Assembly (NCBI GenBank): GCA_037976565.1
Contig: CP137667.1
Span: 3,868,299-3,932,298 of the forward strand
Source: Mesocentrotus franciscanus
Lineage: Eukaryota > Echinodermata > Echinoidea > Camarodonta > Strongylocentrotidae
DNA length: 64,000 nt
Reading direction: 5' to 3'
Each line of letters begins with the position of its first letter. Within the stretch, counting starts at the first letter, position 1. A model generated the notes under the pieces. The model saw only the letters and a list, made by a program, of their open reading frames with translations, ran no database searches and was not told the DNA's origin. The position numbers were made by a program, and so were the translations under genes. Positions 11,000 to 22,670 of the stretch are shown here, piece after piece.

Positions 11000-11460
11000 A
11001 TACAGTTAATGCCAGTTTAAATACAAGTAACTAGTGCATGCATGCACAAAACATAAAGTACATACATGTCGCAATGAATTACAATTGTTTTGGTAGTCAA
11101 TATATAAAAACCCAGATTTTTGTTATAATTTTGCTGCATTCTATGTTGCAAACGTGTAAAAAGGAGTATTGCAACACTCAATGTAAGAATGTTGCCATCT
11201 TCAACAGTCTGCTGCAACATTTAAAGTAGTCTGCCATAGAAAACTCACGATAACTGATAATTATGGACAAATTATATATGGATGGAAAGATTTTCTATTG
11301 GAAAACACAAATAATTTGCTGAAAAATCATATGGATATCATTGAAAGGCTTAAAATGCAATTTTTAAAGACCCTTCTCAAACTCCTGAACGTAAGCAAAA
11401 CACAAAGAGGTAGCGAGCTCTGAATCGGGACGTCACATTCTAGGCAAACACACAGCCAGC
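11000..11460. repeat. Tandem intron duplicate (partner 12030-12505)
   Basis: The block from about 11000 to 11460 is nearly identical to about 12030-12505, with the same order of motifs ending CACAGCCAGCTGGCTGG. The two copies carry exons 10833-10958 and 11872-11994, so this is a recent one-exon tandem duplication. Confidence 0.75.
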
Positions 11461-11871
11461 TGGCTGGACTTGCACTCATTCACCTATAATATACAGCTAT
11501 TTTGCTCTTCATTGTTTTGACGCTCTTTCGCATCATTTGACATTTCATTCAGAAGCGTGTCATCTTGAAACGTTATAGAAAACATTTGTGGGATTATTTT
11601 ACTTTTTATGAAGGAATTATAGGCTATAAACGTTATATTAAGTTCAGACTAGATTTGCATGTTTGACAACTCTAGCTATAGCGGGGCCTGTGCAGCTCAG
11701 TGTCGGGGTCGCTCCGGAGAGCTGATGTTGCACGTTTTCCTCTCGTAAGATCTACAGCTATAGGTCTAGATTTCTATATATATATGCAAACTATGTATAT
11801 AATGAGCAAAAGAGTGATGAAACATTTAGTTTCCATAATAGCATTTTGACAATAAACAACTTTAATCTTAC

Positions 11872-11994
11872 TTGTGCAGTTCAATTCATCCTCTCCGAAG
11901 AAGCAATCTTGTACACCATCGCAAACCCACTCCGGATCATAAACACAATAGTCAGATGCACATTCAAAGCAGGAGGAGTTTGCTGGGAGGGTTG
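11872..11994 (-). CDS. LDLa exon, TLPANSS variant (module 3)
   Basis: A 123-bp phase 1-1 exon with acceptor TTATTCCAG and donor GTAAG. Six cysteines; core EWVCDGVQDC and end FGEDELNC. One codon shorter than its neighbours because a residue before Cys3 is missing, which leaves the frame intact. Confidence 0.88.
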
Positions 11995-12509
11995 CTGGAA
12001 TAACATTGAACAAAAAACATATCACATACAATGCACTTATACAGTTAATGCCAGTTTAAATACAAGTAACTAGTGCATGCATGCACAAAACATAAAGTAC
12101 ATACATGTCGCAATGAATTACAATTGTTTTGGTAGTCAATATATAAAACCCCAGATTTGTTATAATTTTGCTGCATTCTATGTTGCAAACGTGAAAAAAG
12201 GAGTATTGCAACACTCAACGTAAGAATGTTGCCATCTTCAACAGTCTGCTGCAACATTTAAAGTAGTCACCCAAAGAAAACTCACGACAACTGATAATTA
12301 TGGACAAATTATATATGGATGGAAAGATTTTCTATTGGAAAATACAAATAATTTGCTGAAAAATCATATAGATATCATGGAAAGGCGTAAAATGCAATTT
12401 TTAAAGACCCTTCTCAAAATCCTGAACGTAAGGAAAACACAATAGCTTAGCGAGCTCTGAATCGTGACGTCACATCCTAGGCAAACACACAGCCAGCTGG
12501 CTGGCCTTG

Positions 12510-13340
12510 CCAGGGGCGGATCAGCGGCGGCAAGATAGGGTGCCAAAAGGCCACTTCGCGAAAATTTGAAAATTGTGCCAGCCTATTTTCCGCTCAGTTG
12601 GGGTGGTGACGATCAACCCACGTATATGTGTAGTAGCAAATGCACGTTGCAACAGGTTGGCCTACCCCCTGTTAGGCATCTTGCTATACGATATGCTTTG
12701 TTAACCCCCTGGAAAATTTGAAAAAGTGCATACACAATATTGTATAGCAAATACTGACTGAAGTCTTTTAATTAGGCTCGGGAGGGCCCAACAGTGCCTG
12801 CGCTCCCTGCATGCGCTTAGATTAATAAAAATGCAAAAATCTTCTCACTCGCTGCTACGTTCCCTGCCATAATATCCTTCAAGATGTACAAGTAAATATT
12901 TTATAAAATCTTGCATTTCACCCCACCTGTCATTAAAAGAAGGTTTAAAATGAAACATGGAACAGCAAACAGAAGGTTGCTATTCTAACGAGTAAAATAT
13001 TAATAAAAAGAAGAAGACAAATAAAAGGATAGCAAGTAGGCCTATACAATTAAGAGAAATTTAAAAAAAATTAAAAAGGAAAAAAGAACAGAAAAAAAAC
13101 AATGTCTCGAGAAAAAACTAATGAATGTTAAAAATATATCATCTAACAGAAATTATCTTTAATCAAAATTTAAGATTTTAAATAAAAAAAAACAAATTGA
13201 TAGCACATAACTATATACCATCCCCACCCCCTAGAATCCTATGGAGAGCTTAAGAGAAAACCATGAAAATATATGCTGCAAAATATAATATCTTAACAGA
13301 ATATTGTCTTCTCTCTATCCACTCAAATTTTGTGACTTAC
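12510..13340. other. Intron, A-rich, no recognised feature
   Basis: Sequence homologous to the preceding duplicate stops at about 12508 and unrelated DNA starts with GCCAGGGGCGGATCAGCGG. No exon with LDLa cysteine spacing is seen. About 12960-13190 is a run of A-rich low-complexity sequence. Confidence 0.5.
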
Positions 13341-13466
13341 GGCAATCAAGTTCATCTGATTCATCAAGGCAATCTGCAGTTCCATCACAAACCCAGGCAG
13401 AAGGCAAACAGGTATCTTCACCCCATGAAGTAGTACAGTTATGGCAAGGATCGGGAGTAGGCGATG
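13341..13466 (-). CDS. LDLa exon, HNC type (module 3)
   Basis: A 126-bp phase 1-1 exon with acceptor CATCTTTGTAG and donor GTAAGTCAC. It starts Ser-Pro-Thr-Pro-Asp-Pro-Cys-His-Asn-Cys, with six cysteines, core AWVCDGTADC and end DESDELDC. It is nearly identical to the exons at 26340, 29717 and 32609, and related to 50310-50429; in all three modules this type follows the Glu-Cys exon. Confidence 0.9.
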
Positions 13467-13639
13467 CTACAAAGATGGAAGAAAATACAAATCATATCAA
13501 ATCAAAGAAAAATCATATCTAATCCACTTATGTTCTTGAGTATTAAAGGCGTTTTACTTTGATTTGCTCCACTCCACCTAGTTGGTAACCATTAGGATAC
13601 GAGAGGCAATCTGTTTGTGCCCACCAGTAACAAGGCAAC

Positions 13640-13835
13640 AAGCTGGATTCAGTGCTGCAAAAGGGATTGGAGGGTGTGCGCTGTAAAGTGCAGAATCGTG
13701 ATTGAATCCAGTGGCCGGGGAAATAATAACAACGTCATGGGTTGGAGCCCCAGCGTGGCACTGGTGTACTTTGGCAAGACATTAATCTACATTAGCCATT
13801 CTCCACCCAGGTGTTAAATGGGTAAAGGTGGTAAA
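13640..13835 (+). mobile_element. SINE with shared core
   Basis: Contains the core TTGGCAAGACATTAATCTAC and CTCCACCCAGGTGTTAAATG, also seen at 53917-53980 and 54062-54145. The tRNA-like head is degenerate (GGTTGGAGCCCC resembles a B box). The related intron near 32900 carries a truncated copy. Confidence 0.6.
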
Positions 13836-13971
13836 ATGGTAGTTATATTTAAACCAAATGGAGCACATGCATGGCAGATATACATGTTTGCGCTAAACAA
13901 ATATCAAATCAAAGAATAGTGAAGCAATACACAAATTTGCATCTAAATACAATCACAATAGTCACAACCAT

Positions 13972-14089
13972 GGCCCTATTTCATAAAACTTGTTATCAAT
14001 AACAAGTTACAAAAGGTACAATAATTGTTATGAGCTACCATGATCTATACTATACTGTCATCAGCAAAAATTGTTATGAAACAGGACCC
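13972..14089. mobile_element. Short MITE, hairpin type
   Basis: The left end GGCCCTATTTCATAAAAC is inverted at the right end as TTATGAAACAGGACCC, and the interior has AACTTGTTATC and GATAACAAGTT inverted arms. A truncated copy is at 32955-33060. Confidence 0.65.
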
Positions 14090-14537
14090 AGGTCCATGAA
14101 GCTTCTGGGTACAAGGCAGGGTTGTGCGAATTAATCATAGAATATTTAAAAAAATAGAAAATTACAAAAATGCAATAAAGGAATTTAAATCGTAGTGACT
14201 TATAGCCCCTCTGCACTAGTTTGGCGAGGGATTAGACCTCCCTGCGAGGTCACTGGCAGGTGGTTATCTCATCAAATAAGCTCTCAATTAACATAAGAAA
14301 AAGTGCATCATGGGGGATCAACGCCATGCCATGCGCCTGATCGGCAGCTGGTGCAGAGAGCTCCTCAGATAATCTACATTTATATGTATTTATTGTTACC
14401 GCCGCTTGTTAAGATTTACATCAGTGGATTGATCCAGACCCCAGGATTCTTCTGGACAAATCAACTTCTCAGAATGATGTCTAGGTTTTAATAAATTTGA
14501 TATGAAATATATTGCATAAACTACATGTCAGCTAATC

Positions 14538-15943
14538 ATGTACACCCATTGGACTTTGTGCATGTTCAACCAGCTATATCGTGTAGTCACTGGATTGTTC
14601 TTCATTGTGATTGTTATATCAAGTGCAAGAGAGCATCTTAGTATAGACCTACAAAGGATGACTGCAAGTACTGGTATTCACTATTCAGCTAACCAATTAC
14701 TTTCTCTGAAGAACAATGCTTCTAATGCTTCTATTGATAATAGGATTTCTCCAGACTTAATGCTACGTATTAGAGAACTCGGAATAAATAGAATCCCAGC
14801 TACAAAGAGGAGTAAGAGGAGGACATAATAAACAGAGATCTTTGTCAGCAAGGATTACAGCACGGACATCACCCCATTCAAGAAATAGGCAAGATATCAA
14901 AAGGCCTTGCTTTCTGAGGAGAATTTCAACTGTCCCACACCCATCTGCTGTTAGAATTGCTTTACTGAATGCACAGTCTGCATGTAACAAGACTGAACTT
15001 CTTGAGACATACATTTTGGATCATGATCTAGATGTTTTCATCTTAACTGAAACATGGGTGACTGAAGGGGACCGTGTGACTTTGAACGCATTGACACCAT
15101 CAGGCTATGTATACCACTCTATGCCAAGATGTGGAAGGGGTGGTGGAATTGCTATCATTAGCAAATCTGGACTCAATGCAAGACTTTTACCGGCTCAACC
15201 ATTTCGTAGTTTTGAATGTGCAGAGATGGAAATCAAGCATAATTTTGAGAGACTAATGATGACAGTCATTTATCGACCACCGCCATCCACTAGAAATGGA
15301 TTGACCCGCAATATGTTTGTTGAAGAATTTTCAACCATCATAGATGCTGTTGCTTCTTCAAATGACAATGTCTTGCTAGTTGGAGACTGTGGACAACAAT
15401 ACTGATCTTGAAGCTGTTCAGTTTGCTCAACTCCTGGACGATGCAAGTTTGGTACAGCATGTTCAAGGCAGCACGCATATGTCAGGACATACACTCGACC
15501 TCGTCATTGCTAGATCAGATGCAGATCTAGTCACATCATTGCATGTGGACTCATTTCTATCAGATCATGCAGCGATAAGCTTCACCTGCTCTCTAGAGAA
15601 ACCTACTGTTCCTGTAAAGAGAGTAGCCTACAGGAAGCTTCGTGACATTGACATGGATGCTTTCTCTGACGTATACACATCTCTATCTACATTGGACAAT
15701 TCTCGTCTCTGTGAAGTATTGGATCTTCATGCACCTGTTAAGTGTCGTAACGTTGTCCTGCGTCAGCACTTCCCATGGTACAACAAAGACATCAGGCATA
15801 AGAAACAGTTAACAAGACGAGCAGAACGACGCTGGCGGTCCTCAAAATGTCAGGAGACTCGTAAAGTCTTCATTGCTATGAGAAACCAACTCAATGCAAT
15901 AATGTGTCAGGCAAAGAGTGGATACATAGCTAGCAATTTGTAA
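14538..15943 (+). mobile_element. LINE fragment: ORF2 endonuclease domain, RT missing
   Basis: The plus strand encodes an apurinic-like endonuclease/exonuclease/phosphatase domain in three frame segments: 14538-14828, about 14800-15405 and 15380-15943. Visible motifs are the Thr-Glu-Thr-Trp pair, Gly-Gly-Gly-Ile-Ala, Tyr-Arg-Pro-Pro, Gly-His-Thr-Leu-Asp-Leu-Val and Ser-Asp-His. A frameshift lies near 14810, and a small deletion near 15390 removes the Asn of the expected Gly-Asp-Phe-Asn motif. The match stops about 15943 before any reverse transcriptase. CR1/L2/Daphne-like by overall look; clade unproven. Not functional. Confidence 0.8.
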
Positions 15944-15949
15944 ATGTAA

Positions 15950-16620
15950 ATGCTTTTTGTTGCCTCACCAAAGTGCATACATATAGCAATGATTAATAAT
16001 TGTTTTGGTAGTCAATATGTAAAAACCCTAATTTTTTAATTTTGCTGCATTATATGTTGCAAACTTGAAAATAGGACTGTTGCGACCTTAATATAAGAGT
16101 GTTGCAACACTCAATGTAAGAACGTTGCCATCTTCAACAGAAAAGTTGCAACATTTAACAGATGAGTATTGCAATCATCCTCAAAGTGCATGTTGCAGCA
16201 TGGAAAATAAGAGAGTTCCAACATTAAAAATTAAGCAATGCTTTTTCTTGCCTCACCAAAGTACATACATGTGGCAATGATTAATAATTGTTTTGGTAGT
16301 CAATATGTAAAACCCTGATTTTCTTAATTTTGCTACGTTCTATGTTGCATACTAGAAAATGGGAGTGTTGTGACTTTAAACATGAGAGTGTTGCAACACT
16401 CAACGTAAGAATGTTGCCATCTTTAATGAAATGTTGCAACACTTAATAGATGAGTATTGCAATCTTCAACCTAAAAGTGCATGTTGCAGCATTGAAAATA
16501 AGAGTTCCAAAAATAAAAAACTCAAGCTACAATCTTTCAAAGAGGGTGAAGCAACATTCAACCTAAAAATGTTGCCATCTTCCACAGAAAAGTTGTGGAC
16601 AGGATATTATGATATCCCCT
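15950..16620. repeat. Two exon-less copies of the TPPANSS-type intron
   Basis: Two successive blocks (about 15955-16235 and 16236-16620) repeat the intron layout of the 8-12 kb exon units: CAATGATTAATAATTG, TTTTGGTAGTCAATATGT, then TGTTGCAACA arrays including 16-bp palindromes at 16097-16112 and 16385-16400. No LDLa exon lies between them, so the exons appear to have been lost. Confidence 0.65.
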
Positions 16621-16853
16621 TAAAACAATGAAACATTTTGTACATTGTGCCATAGGCCATCAACTGCTGCAGTGCCAGGGATTGACTACGCTACCTACGC
16701 ATCTAAAGTCAAATGTTTAAACCACAGTGACTCAACTACATTTTACCATCACATCCAAACTCATCCTCCTCGCTATCCAGATATTGGATTTCTCAATCAC
16801 ATTTATCATGCATCCTTCTCCTCCTCATGCATCATCCTTTTTTAGTATCTTAC

Positions 16854-16972
16854 CTTCACACCCAAACTCATCTTCCTGGCTATCCAGACATTGGATTTCT
16901 CCATCACATCTATCATCGAACCAGTTGTAGCAGTGAGGGGAGCCATTACATGCCACTTGGGGCTCACACATT
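16854..16972 (-). CDS. LDLa exon, Glu-Cys type, with apparent 1-bp deletion (module 3)
   Basis: Minus-strand acceptor CCTTTTGCAG and donor GTAAGATAC bound a 119-bp segment encoding an LDLa repeat with CNGSPHCYNW, RCDGEIQC and DSQEDEFGC. A phase 1-1 exon would need 120 bp. One base appears to be missing just after the first TGTG, so the first cysteine and the rest are in different frames. The equivalent intact exon in module 1 is 51064-51177. Either a sequencing error, a real lesion, or an unseen phase-changing exon upstream. Confidence 0.65.
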
Positions 16973-17260
16973 CTGCAAAAGGAAAGAAGGTGTTCTTTGT
17001 AAATTTTTCATGATGAGAAGATCATATATAAGTTTTAATGTAACACCATGTGGGTTAGTCCTTACAAGGACTGTAGGTTCATTTGTAGATAAGAAGTTTG
17101 TATAGACGTTTTCTTTTGGGATATTTTCTGAAAGGAATTCTTTGGCCAGATTAAAAAAAAATTTTGCTTGACATTTGGAACATTTAAGACACTCCTGACG
17201 AAGAATACAGTATCATGTCATAAACGACGGTTGAACACTAATCCTTTCGTTTTTTTAGAA

Positions 17261-17808
17261 CTAGTCCGAAGAAAACTCAATGAACAATTTGAACTTTAGT
17301 TATTTTACAAAGTGGTTTCTTCTACAGAAGAATCAACAATAGTCTTTTAAGAAATAGCTCACATCATATATAACGTAAATCATATATATCAAAAGGAAAG
17401 GACATTCAGTAGACACCTGTGCCTTAAAGAGGCATTGTAGTGAGCTCTCATGGGGAATTCGACACCATTCGGTGTGACAGGTGTTGTCAATCACCAGGAT
17501 GAGCCTTCAGTTTTATGACCAACAGGCCTTATGTAATACTCTGCATTTTCCACCAATCCCCATATCAAAAGTCATTATCTTTCATTTCCCAGAACTGAAG
17601 ACTCTCCAAGAGACTGGGGAGGGAGGGGCATTTCTTGATGGGACTACGGATATGCTGTGAGCGAGACTTGTACATCCATTAATGTTATTTCCACCAAGTC
17701 TGGTGTCAACGAATTATGACCTAGTGGACATGGAACTGACGTCAATCTGACTCCCTTTATATGTATAAGAATGAATAAGAATGAAAAACAAGTCCTATGT
17801 AAAAAAAA
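17261..17808. repeat. Dispersed repeat R1, copy 2
   Basis: Nearly identical to 7266-7829 apart from small indels. Located in the intron between the Glu-Cys LDLa exon and the second CUB-like exon of module 3. No TSD or coding region could be assigned. Confidence 0.7.
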
Positions 17809-17951
17809 TAATAATAATCTTTGTACAAGAGATTCTGAATTTATATAACTCTCAATACATCTACATGTGCTATGCTTCTATTAAAGTGCTTGATATAGTT
17901 GTGAATAACCCAGTCACTACATTCAGACTTGTTGCACACAATGCTTCTTAC

Positions 17952-18189
17952 CGACAGCTGTGACTCTGAATATGATATTGAAGTTGCCAACGACAGATTT
18001 TGGAATGGCAATTAAAAGAAAGCCTGTATTATTGGTAAGGGAGAAGTTCATGGAGTCACTGATGCTTGATACATTCCCATATCCATCTATATATCCTCGG
18101 GCTGCATCAAGGTCTGTCGGGTCGGCTCCAGATCCAGCAGAGACACGAACCAGGGGTACAAGAAGGCCAGACAGAGACACTGTCAAATT
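17952..18189 (-). CDS. CUB-like domain, second exon (module 3)
   Basis: A 238-bp exon with phase 0 in and phase 1 out, acceptor CTTGAATGCAG and donor GTAAGAAG. It encodes about 79 residues, including GSGADPTD near the start and GFLLIAIPKS then NIIFRVTAV at the end, aligning with the modules 1 and 2 exons that end LIIRLSAF and ITLRLSSF. There are no cysteines. It is 26 codons longer at its 5' side than the other two because the intron sits earlier in the domain. The CUB assignment is by pattern only. Confidence 0.7.
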
Positions 18190-18284
18190 CTGCATTCAAG
18201 ATTCAATATAATAATAATTGTGAAAATAAGTAATATTAAAATAATAATAATAAAATGAAAATAGTGATAAAAGCAATAAAGATA

Positions 18285-19555
18285 TTTAGGGTGAGGGTAA
18301 GGTTTAGGGTTAGAGTGAGGGTGAGGTCGAAGGTTAGAGTGAGGGTTAAGGTTTTGGTAAGGGTTAGGATAAGGGCGAGGGTGAGGGTTAGGGGAGGGTT
18401 GGTGTGAGGGTTAGGGTAAGGGTTAGGGTGGGGTTAGGGGAGGGTTGGTGTAATGGTGAGGTCGAAGGTTAGTGTGAGGGTTAGGGGAGGGTGAGGGAGG
18501 GTGAGGGTTAGGTAAGGTTAAGGGCAAGGTTAAGGGCGAGGGTTAGAGTGAGGGATAGGCAGAGTTTAAGGGTGAGGGTTAGGAGGGTAAGGGTGAGGAG
18601 GAGGGTGAGGAGGAGAGTAAGGGGAGGGGAGCGTTATTATAAGGGTGAGGGTAAGGGTGAGGGGAGGGTAAGGGTTAGGGTGAGGCCAGAGGGTGAGGGT
18701 TAGTGTGAGGGTGAGGGTTAGTGTGAGGGTGAGGGTAAGGGTGAGGGTAAGGGTGAGGGTAAGGGGAGGGGAGGGGAGGCCAGAGGGTGAGGGTTAGGGA
18801 GGAGGGGAGGGGAGGGTGAGGGGAGGGTAAGGGTTAGGGTACGGATGAGGGCTATGATTAGGATGAGGGTAGGTTGAGGGTAAGTGTGAGGGTAACTCTG
18901 TGGTTTAGCATAAGGGAAAGGGTGAGGATTAGGATGAGGGTTAGGGTGAGATTGAGGGTTATGGGGAGGGTTATGGCAAGGGTTAGGGAGGGTGAGGGTT
19001 AGGGGAGTGTGAGGGTGAGAGTTAGGGAGGGTAAGGGCGTGGCTAAGGGTGAGGGTTAGAGTGAGGGATAGGGAAGGGTGAGGGTGAGGGGAGGGATAGG
19101 GAAGGGTGAGGGGAGGGATAGGGAAGGGTGAGGCGGAGGGGAGGGTGAGGGTTAGGGTGAGGGTTAGGGTGAGGGTGAAGGTGAGGATGAGGGTGATGAC
19201 AGTGAGGGTGAGGGTAAGGGTTAGGGTATGAATGAGTGCTATGGTTAGGATGAGGGTAGGTTGAGGGTTAAGGTTAGTATGAGGGTAACTCTGAGGGTTA
19301 GGATAAGGGCAAAGGTGAGGGCAAGGGTGAGGGAAAGGGTAAGCATTAGGATGAGGGTTAGGGTTAGGTCGAGGGTTAGGGGAGGGTGAGGGTGATAGTG
19401 AGGGTTAGGGGAGGGTGAGGGTTAGGGGAAGCGTGAGGGTGAGAGTAAGGGGCAGGGTTAGGGCGAGGCTAAGAGTGAGGGTTAGAGTGAGGGAAAGGGG
19501 GAGGGCGAGGGTTAGTGGTAGGGTTAAGGTTTGGGTTACTTGGGTTTAGGTAACA
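18285..19555. repeat. Telomere-like G-rich array
   Basis: About 1.27 kb of degenerate GGGTTA, GGGTGA and GGGGA units, G-rich on the plus strand and therefore C-rich in the transcript. It fills almost the whole intron between the two CUB-like exons of module 3 and begins about 15 bp from exon 19571-19730. It has strong G-quadruplex potential. The degeneracy argues against a true telomere. Confidence 0.9.
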
Positions 19556-19570
19556 AGAATGAAGGGTAAC

Positions 19571-19730
19571 CTGTATCTCGATATACAGCGTGGTTCCAGG
19601 ATCTGAGTTGAAGCCATAATGAGTAAAATCATAGATGTTACTAGCTGGTGTATCACGATCATCAAGAATCTCTCTCTTACATAACCTTCACTAAAGAGCA
19701 CCCACTCTCCAGTCTGAATCTCAACATTTT
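19571..19730 (-). CDS. CUB-like domain, first exon, frameshifted (module 3)
   Basis: Acceptor TATACCCTAG; the donor is a weak GTTACC. The first frame reads TGEWVLFSEGYV and the second DDRDTPASNIYDFTHYGF then LYIEIQ, matching the aligned exons at 40597-40799 (Arg-Asp-Ile-Asp-Thr-Pro) and 54713-54930. The two frames meet in an AGAGAGAG run near 19675, so a 1-bp slip is likely. The length of 160 bp is one off the 2-mod-3 needed. The next exon then supplies the rest of the domain. Confidence 0.65.
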
Positions 19731-21174
19731 CTAGGGTATAACAAATAGACAGAGAGAAAGAATGAGAAAATATGTTATATGGACTATTTATGCATACATG
19801 TGTAGTGACTTGACCTTAGAAGAACTTTGCATTTGTAAATATCATTGTCTTGTCTTTATTGTGTGGCTTGAAGTTTGGCCTTTATTCAATTGTCACTCAT
19901 TTCTTTAGTAACACCTGTTACATTATTAGAGTGCCACACATACTTTCTCTGGCAAACACATTCTAAACCTTATTGTAATGGGATGTGCAGTTATTCTGGC
20001 AAGCACATTCCACACTCTATGTGCTGGGATGTGCAACCACCCAAGGTACTGAAATAGCATGCATATTACACTTGCTTGCCACACCTATATTTATCACTTC
20101 TCCTAAGCTGTTCAAATAGAGCACACGTTTTCTAGAGAGAGAGTTTGAAGTCTACACCAAAGCTAATTCAGCTTCATTTAATTCATGTCCTACTTCTTCG
20201 CTTGTTTCTCTACTCGGTTCTAAGGCCTTATTACTTTATAGAGATTATGAGTTTCTTCTTCCTTACTTAATCTGCAAAGAAGCGACACTACTTTGTACAT
20301 AGTCTTACATATTCTTTCTACAGGTACTGTGCAATATATGAACTACTTATTATCCATCTTGTGAGATAATTTGACCCAAGTGTCGGTGGCAACAGGTGTG
20401 TCTCTCGAGACAAGGTAGGAAAGAAATCATTTGCTATTTCTTTATATTTTAGGTGATCAATTCCCTAAACATGCATAAACTTGGACTAAATTAGAATGCT
20501 TTGATTTATACTGGCCCTAGACTGTGGACTAACATTGTCTACAGAGGCCTACATTCTTCATAAAGCCTTGTTCAGACATGAGTAGGCAAAATTGGGGTGT
20601 TTTTGTAATTATTTACAATGATATTAAGTGCAATTAATACGCTTTATGTTTCTAAAACTTATAACAAAGAGCTCAGAGAACTTGCTCATTTTTCATTCAT
20701 TTAAACATCAAACGTGGAGCTGAAGCTAAAGCTGGGGTAATAATTGTGTAGAGCCAGGAGTGTCAAATCTGACAGACATGAGCGCTGTACAAGAATCCAT
20801 TATTATTATTTTGAAAAAAATAAACATACCGGTTTTTCCAAAGCATATCTGAACAAACCTTAAGTTTATTCAAAAATCTATAAGTGCAGCAAGCTCCCAT
20901 TCTCGGGTCAAATTGAAGGGCAATAAACCACTTATATACCATTAGTCACACTATTAATCACACATTCAAACATGGTTTAGACAAAGTGCTGTATTCAAAG
21001 CCCTTTTGAGAAATCAAGCCAGAGTTTTTACAGAGCCAATTAGCTTTATCTTTCCATCATGTACAATCATAAAAATGATCATAGACCTACAAGTATGAAA
21101 GATAAACTCTGTGGTTAGAATTATTCTAATTTCTTTTAACCTGTTTGCTCGGTCTAAATTTATGTTTAACACCT
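19731..21174. other. Intron, no recognised feature
   Basis: I see no LDLa or CUB-like exon signature. About 19920-20040 has a weak direct repeat (GGCAAACACATTC and GGCAAGCACATTC). Confidence 0.5.
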
Positions 21175-21933
21175 GGGGCGGTATTCTGAAAATCATTTTA
21201 TCTCTGTGTTATCTCTTGAAGGACCGCTCTATCTTATCTTTGACCACTGTTGACACGCCCATTTTTATGGACCCTACCAATCAAAATCTATTTTATATAA
21301 GCATGATAAGTAGGTCAACCAATAGGAATACTTTATGCCATATCTAATGATGCGCCTAGCGCATACCAATCTTGGGCGTAATTAGTAAATTGAGTGCTTA
21401 TTACGCGCATCATCATATGCGCTGTGGCATGTGGATCATGAAGACAAGTCACGCTTTCAATTAGTGGTTATAGATGAGAGCATTAAAATCGTCATATTCT
21501 AGCATGTAATTTCTTAGAAAGTTCTCATCTGTGATGTCTCCGGTCAACACACAATCTTCTTCTAACTCGTCTATTGGCACGAAGTTGGTTCTGGGCAAGG
21601 AATATTGCCGCCATTATCACCCCGAAAGATACAACAACCCCTACCTATTGTAAATATTGTTGTAAATACCACGCAAGATAAGATAAGATAAAAGATACAA
21701 CAATTTTCAGAATACCAATTATCTTGTCATATTATCTCCTGTGCGCATATGCAAATGTGGATTAAGCGCCATTTTTGTATTACTACGCACTATTCAAGCG
21801 CACAAAAGTTTGAGCGCAGGCGCGACCAAATAAATGAGAGAAAAGATACAACAAAAGTTCAGAATACCAACTTTATCTTATCTTCAAAGATACAACAATA
21901 TTAGAGATAACACAGGGTTCAGAATACGGCCCC
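21175..21933. mobile_element. MITE of about 760 bp with GGGGCGGTATTCTGAA termini
   Basis: The left end GGGGCGGTATTCTGAA is inverted at the right as TTCAGAATACGGCCCC. Subterminal motifs such as TCTGTGTTATCTCT are also inverted. No transposase. The end motif (GTATTCTGAA) is shared with the element at 39651-40472, suggesting related families. Confidence 0.75.
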
Positions 21934-22081
21934 AGGAAAACATATATACGGTATATCTTTCTTAACAAAATATGAATTTAGACCAAAGGCTAGGCTTATA
22001 TTTTAGCACAATATTGACTAGCGTTTTACAGAGACATTAAGCTTTCTCTCCCCCCCCCTCCTGTAGTAGTTAGAAACTTAC

Positions 22082-22204
22082 TGACGAATTGAGAGTGGTT
22101 GCAGAGACCCTCTGTTTCATCTTCACCTCCTGGACAATCATTATAGAAGTTACAGACTTGCAGGTCAATCAGACATGTTGAGGTATTACTACAGGCAAAA
22201 CATC
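22082..22204 (-). CDS. LDLa-II exon opening module 3
   Basis: A 123-bp phase 1-1 exon with acceptor CTCTATCCTAAG and donor GTAAGTTTC. Six cysteines, with CLIDLQVCNFYNDC and the extended acidic end GEDETEGLC, which distinguishes type II from the other LDLa exons. It directly precedes the CUB-like exon pair, as 41439-41582 and 55923-56063 do. Confidence 0.85.
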
Positions 22205-22670
22205 CTTAGGATAGAGAAGAAAAGTAAAGAAAACAGGCATGCCAGTGAAAGTAATTAAGGGGAGGCAAATAAATTGAAATAAGCCAAAGTAGTCGAGAAT
22301 TTTCTGAAGGTCTAAAAAACAGATTTTGTTCTTTCACTCTTAACATTTTTAAGACAGATGAATATGTATCTTGAATGAACCAACGCATATGGAAACTACG
22401 AAACACAGCAAAAAATGTCCAATTGGTACATGAAAATAGTGATTCTAAATTCCAGTCTGTATTGCCAATTTACTAACATTAATAACAATTATATAAAGTA
22501 AAATAAATGAATAGATGAATAAATAAATTGATAAATAAATAAATGTCACAATAAAAAAAAATAAAAAAAAACAAGTATATGAATAAATAATTCAAATAAA
22601 TTATACATATGAAATTAAAAATAAATAAAGAGGAAAATGAAGGGAATATCAAGTTGAAGAGGAATCGTAC

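Noticed and set aside
12500..12560. hAT-like transposon end CAGGGGCGGATC
   Set aside because: Only one end is seen; no inverted partner or target duplication was found.
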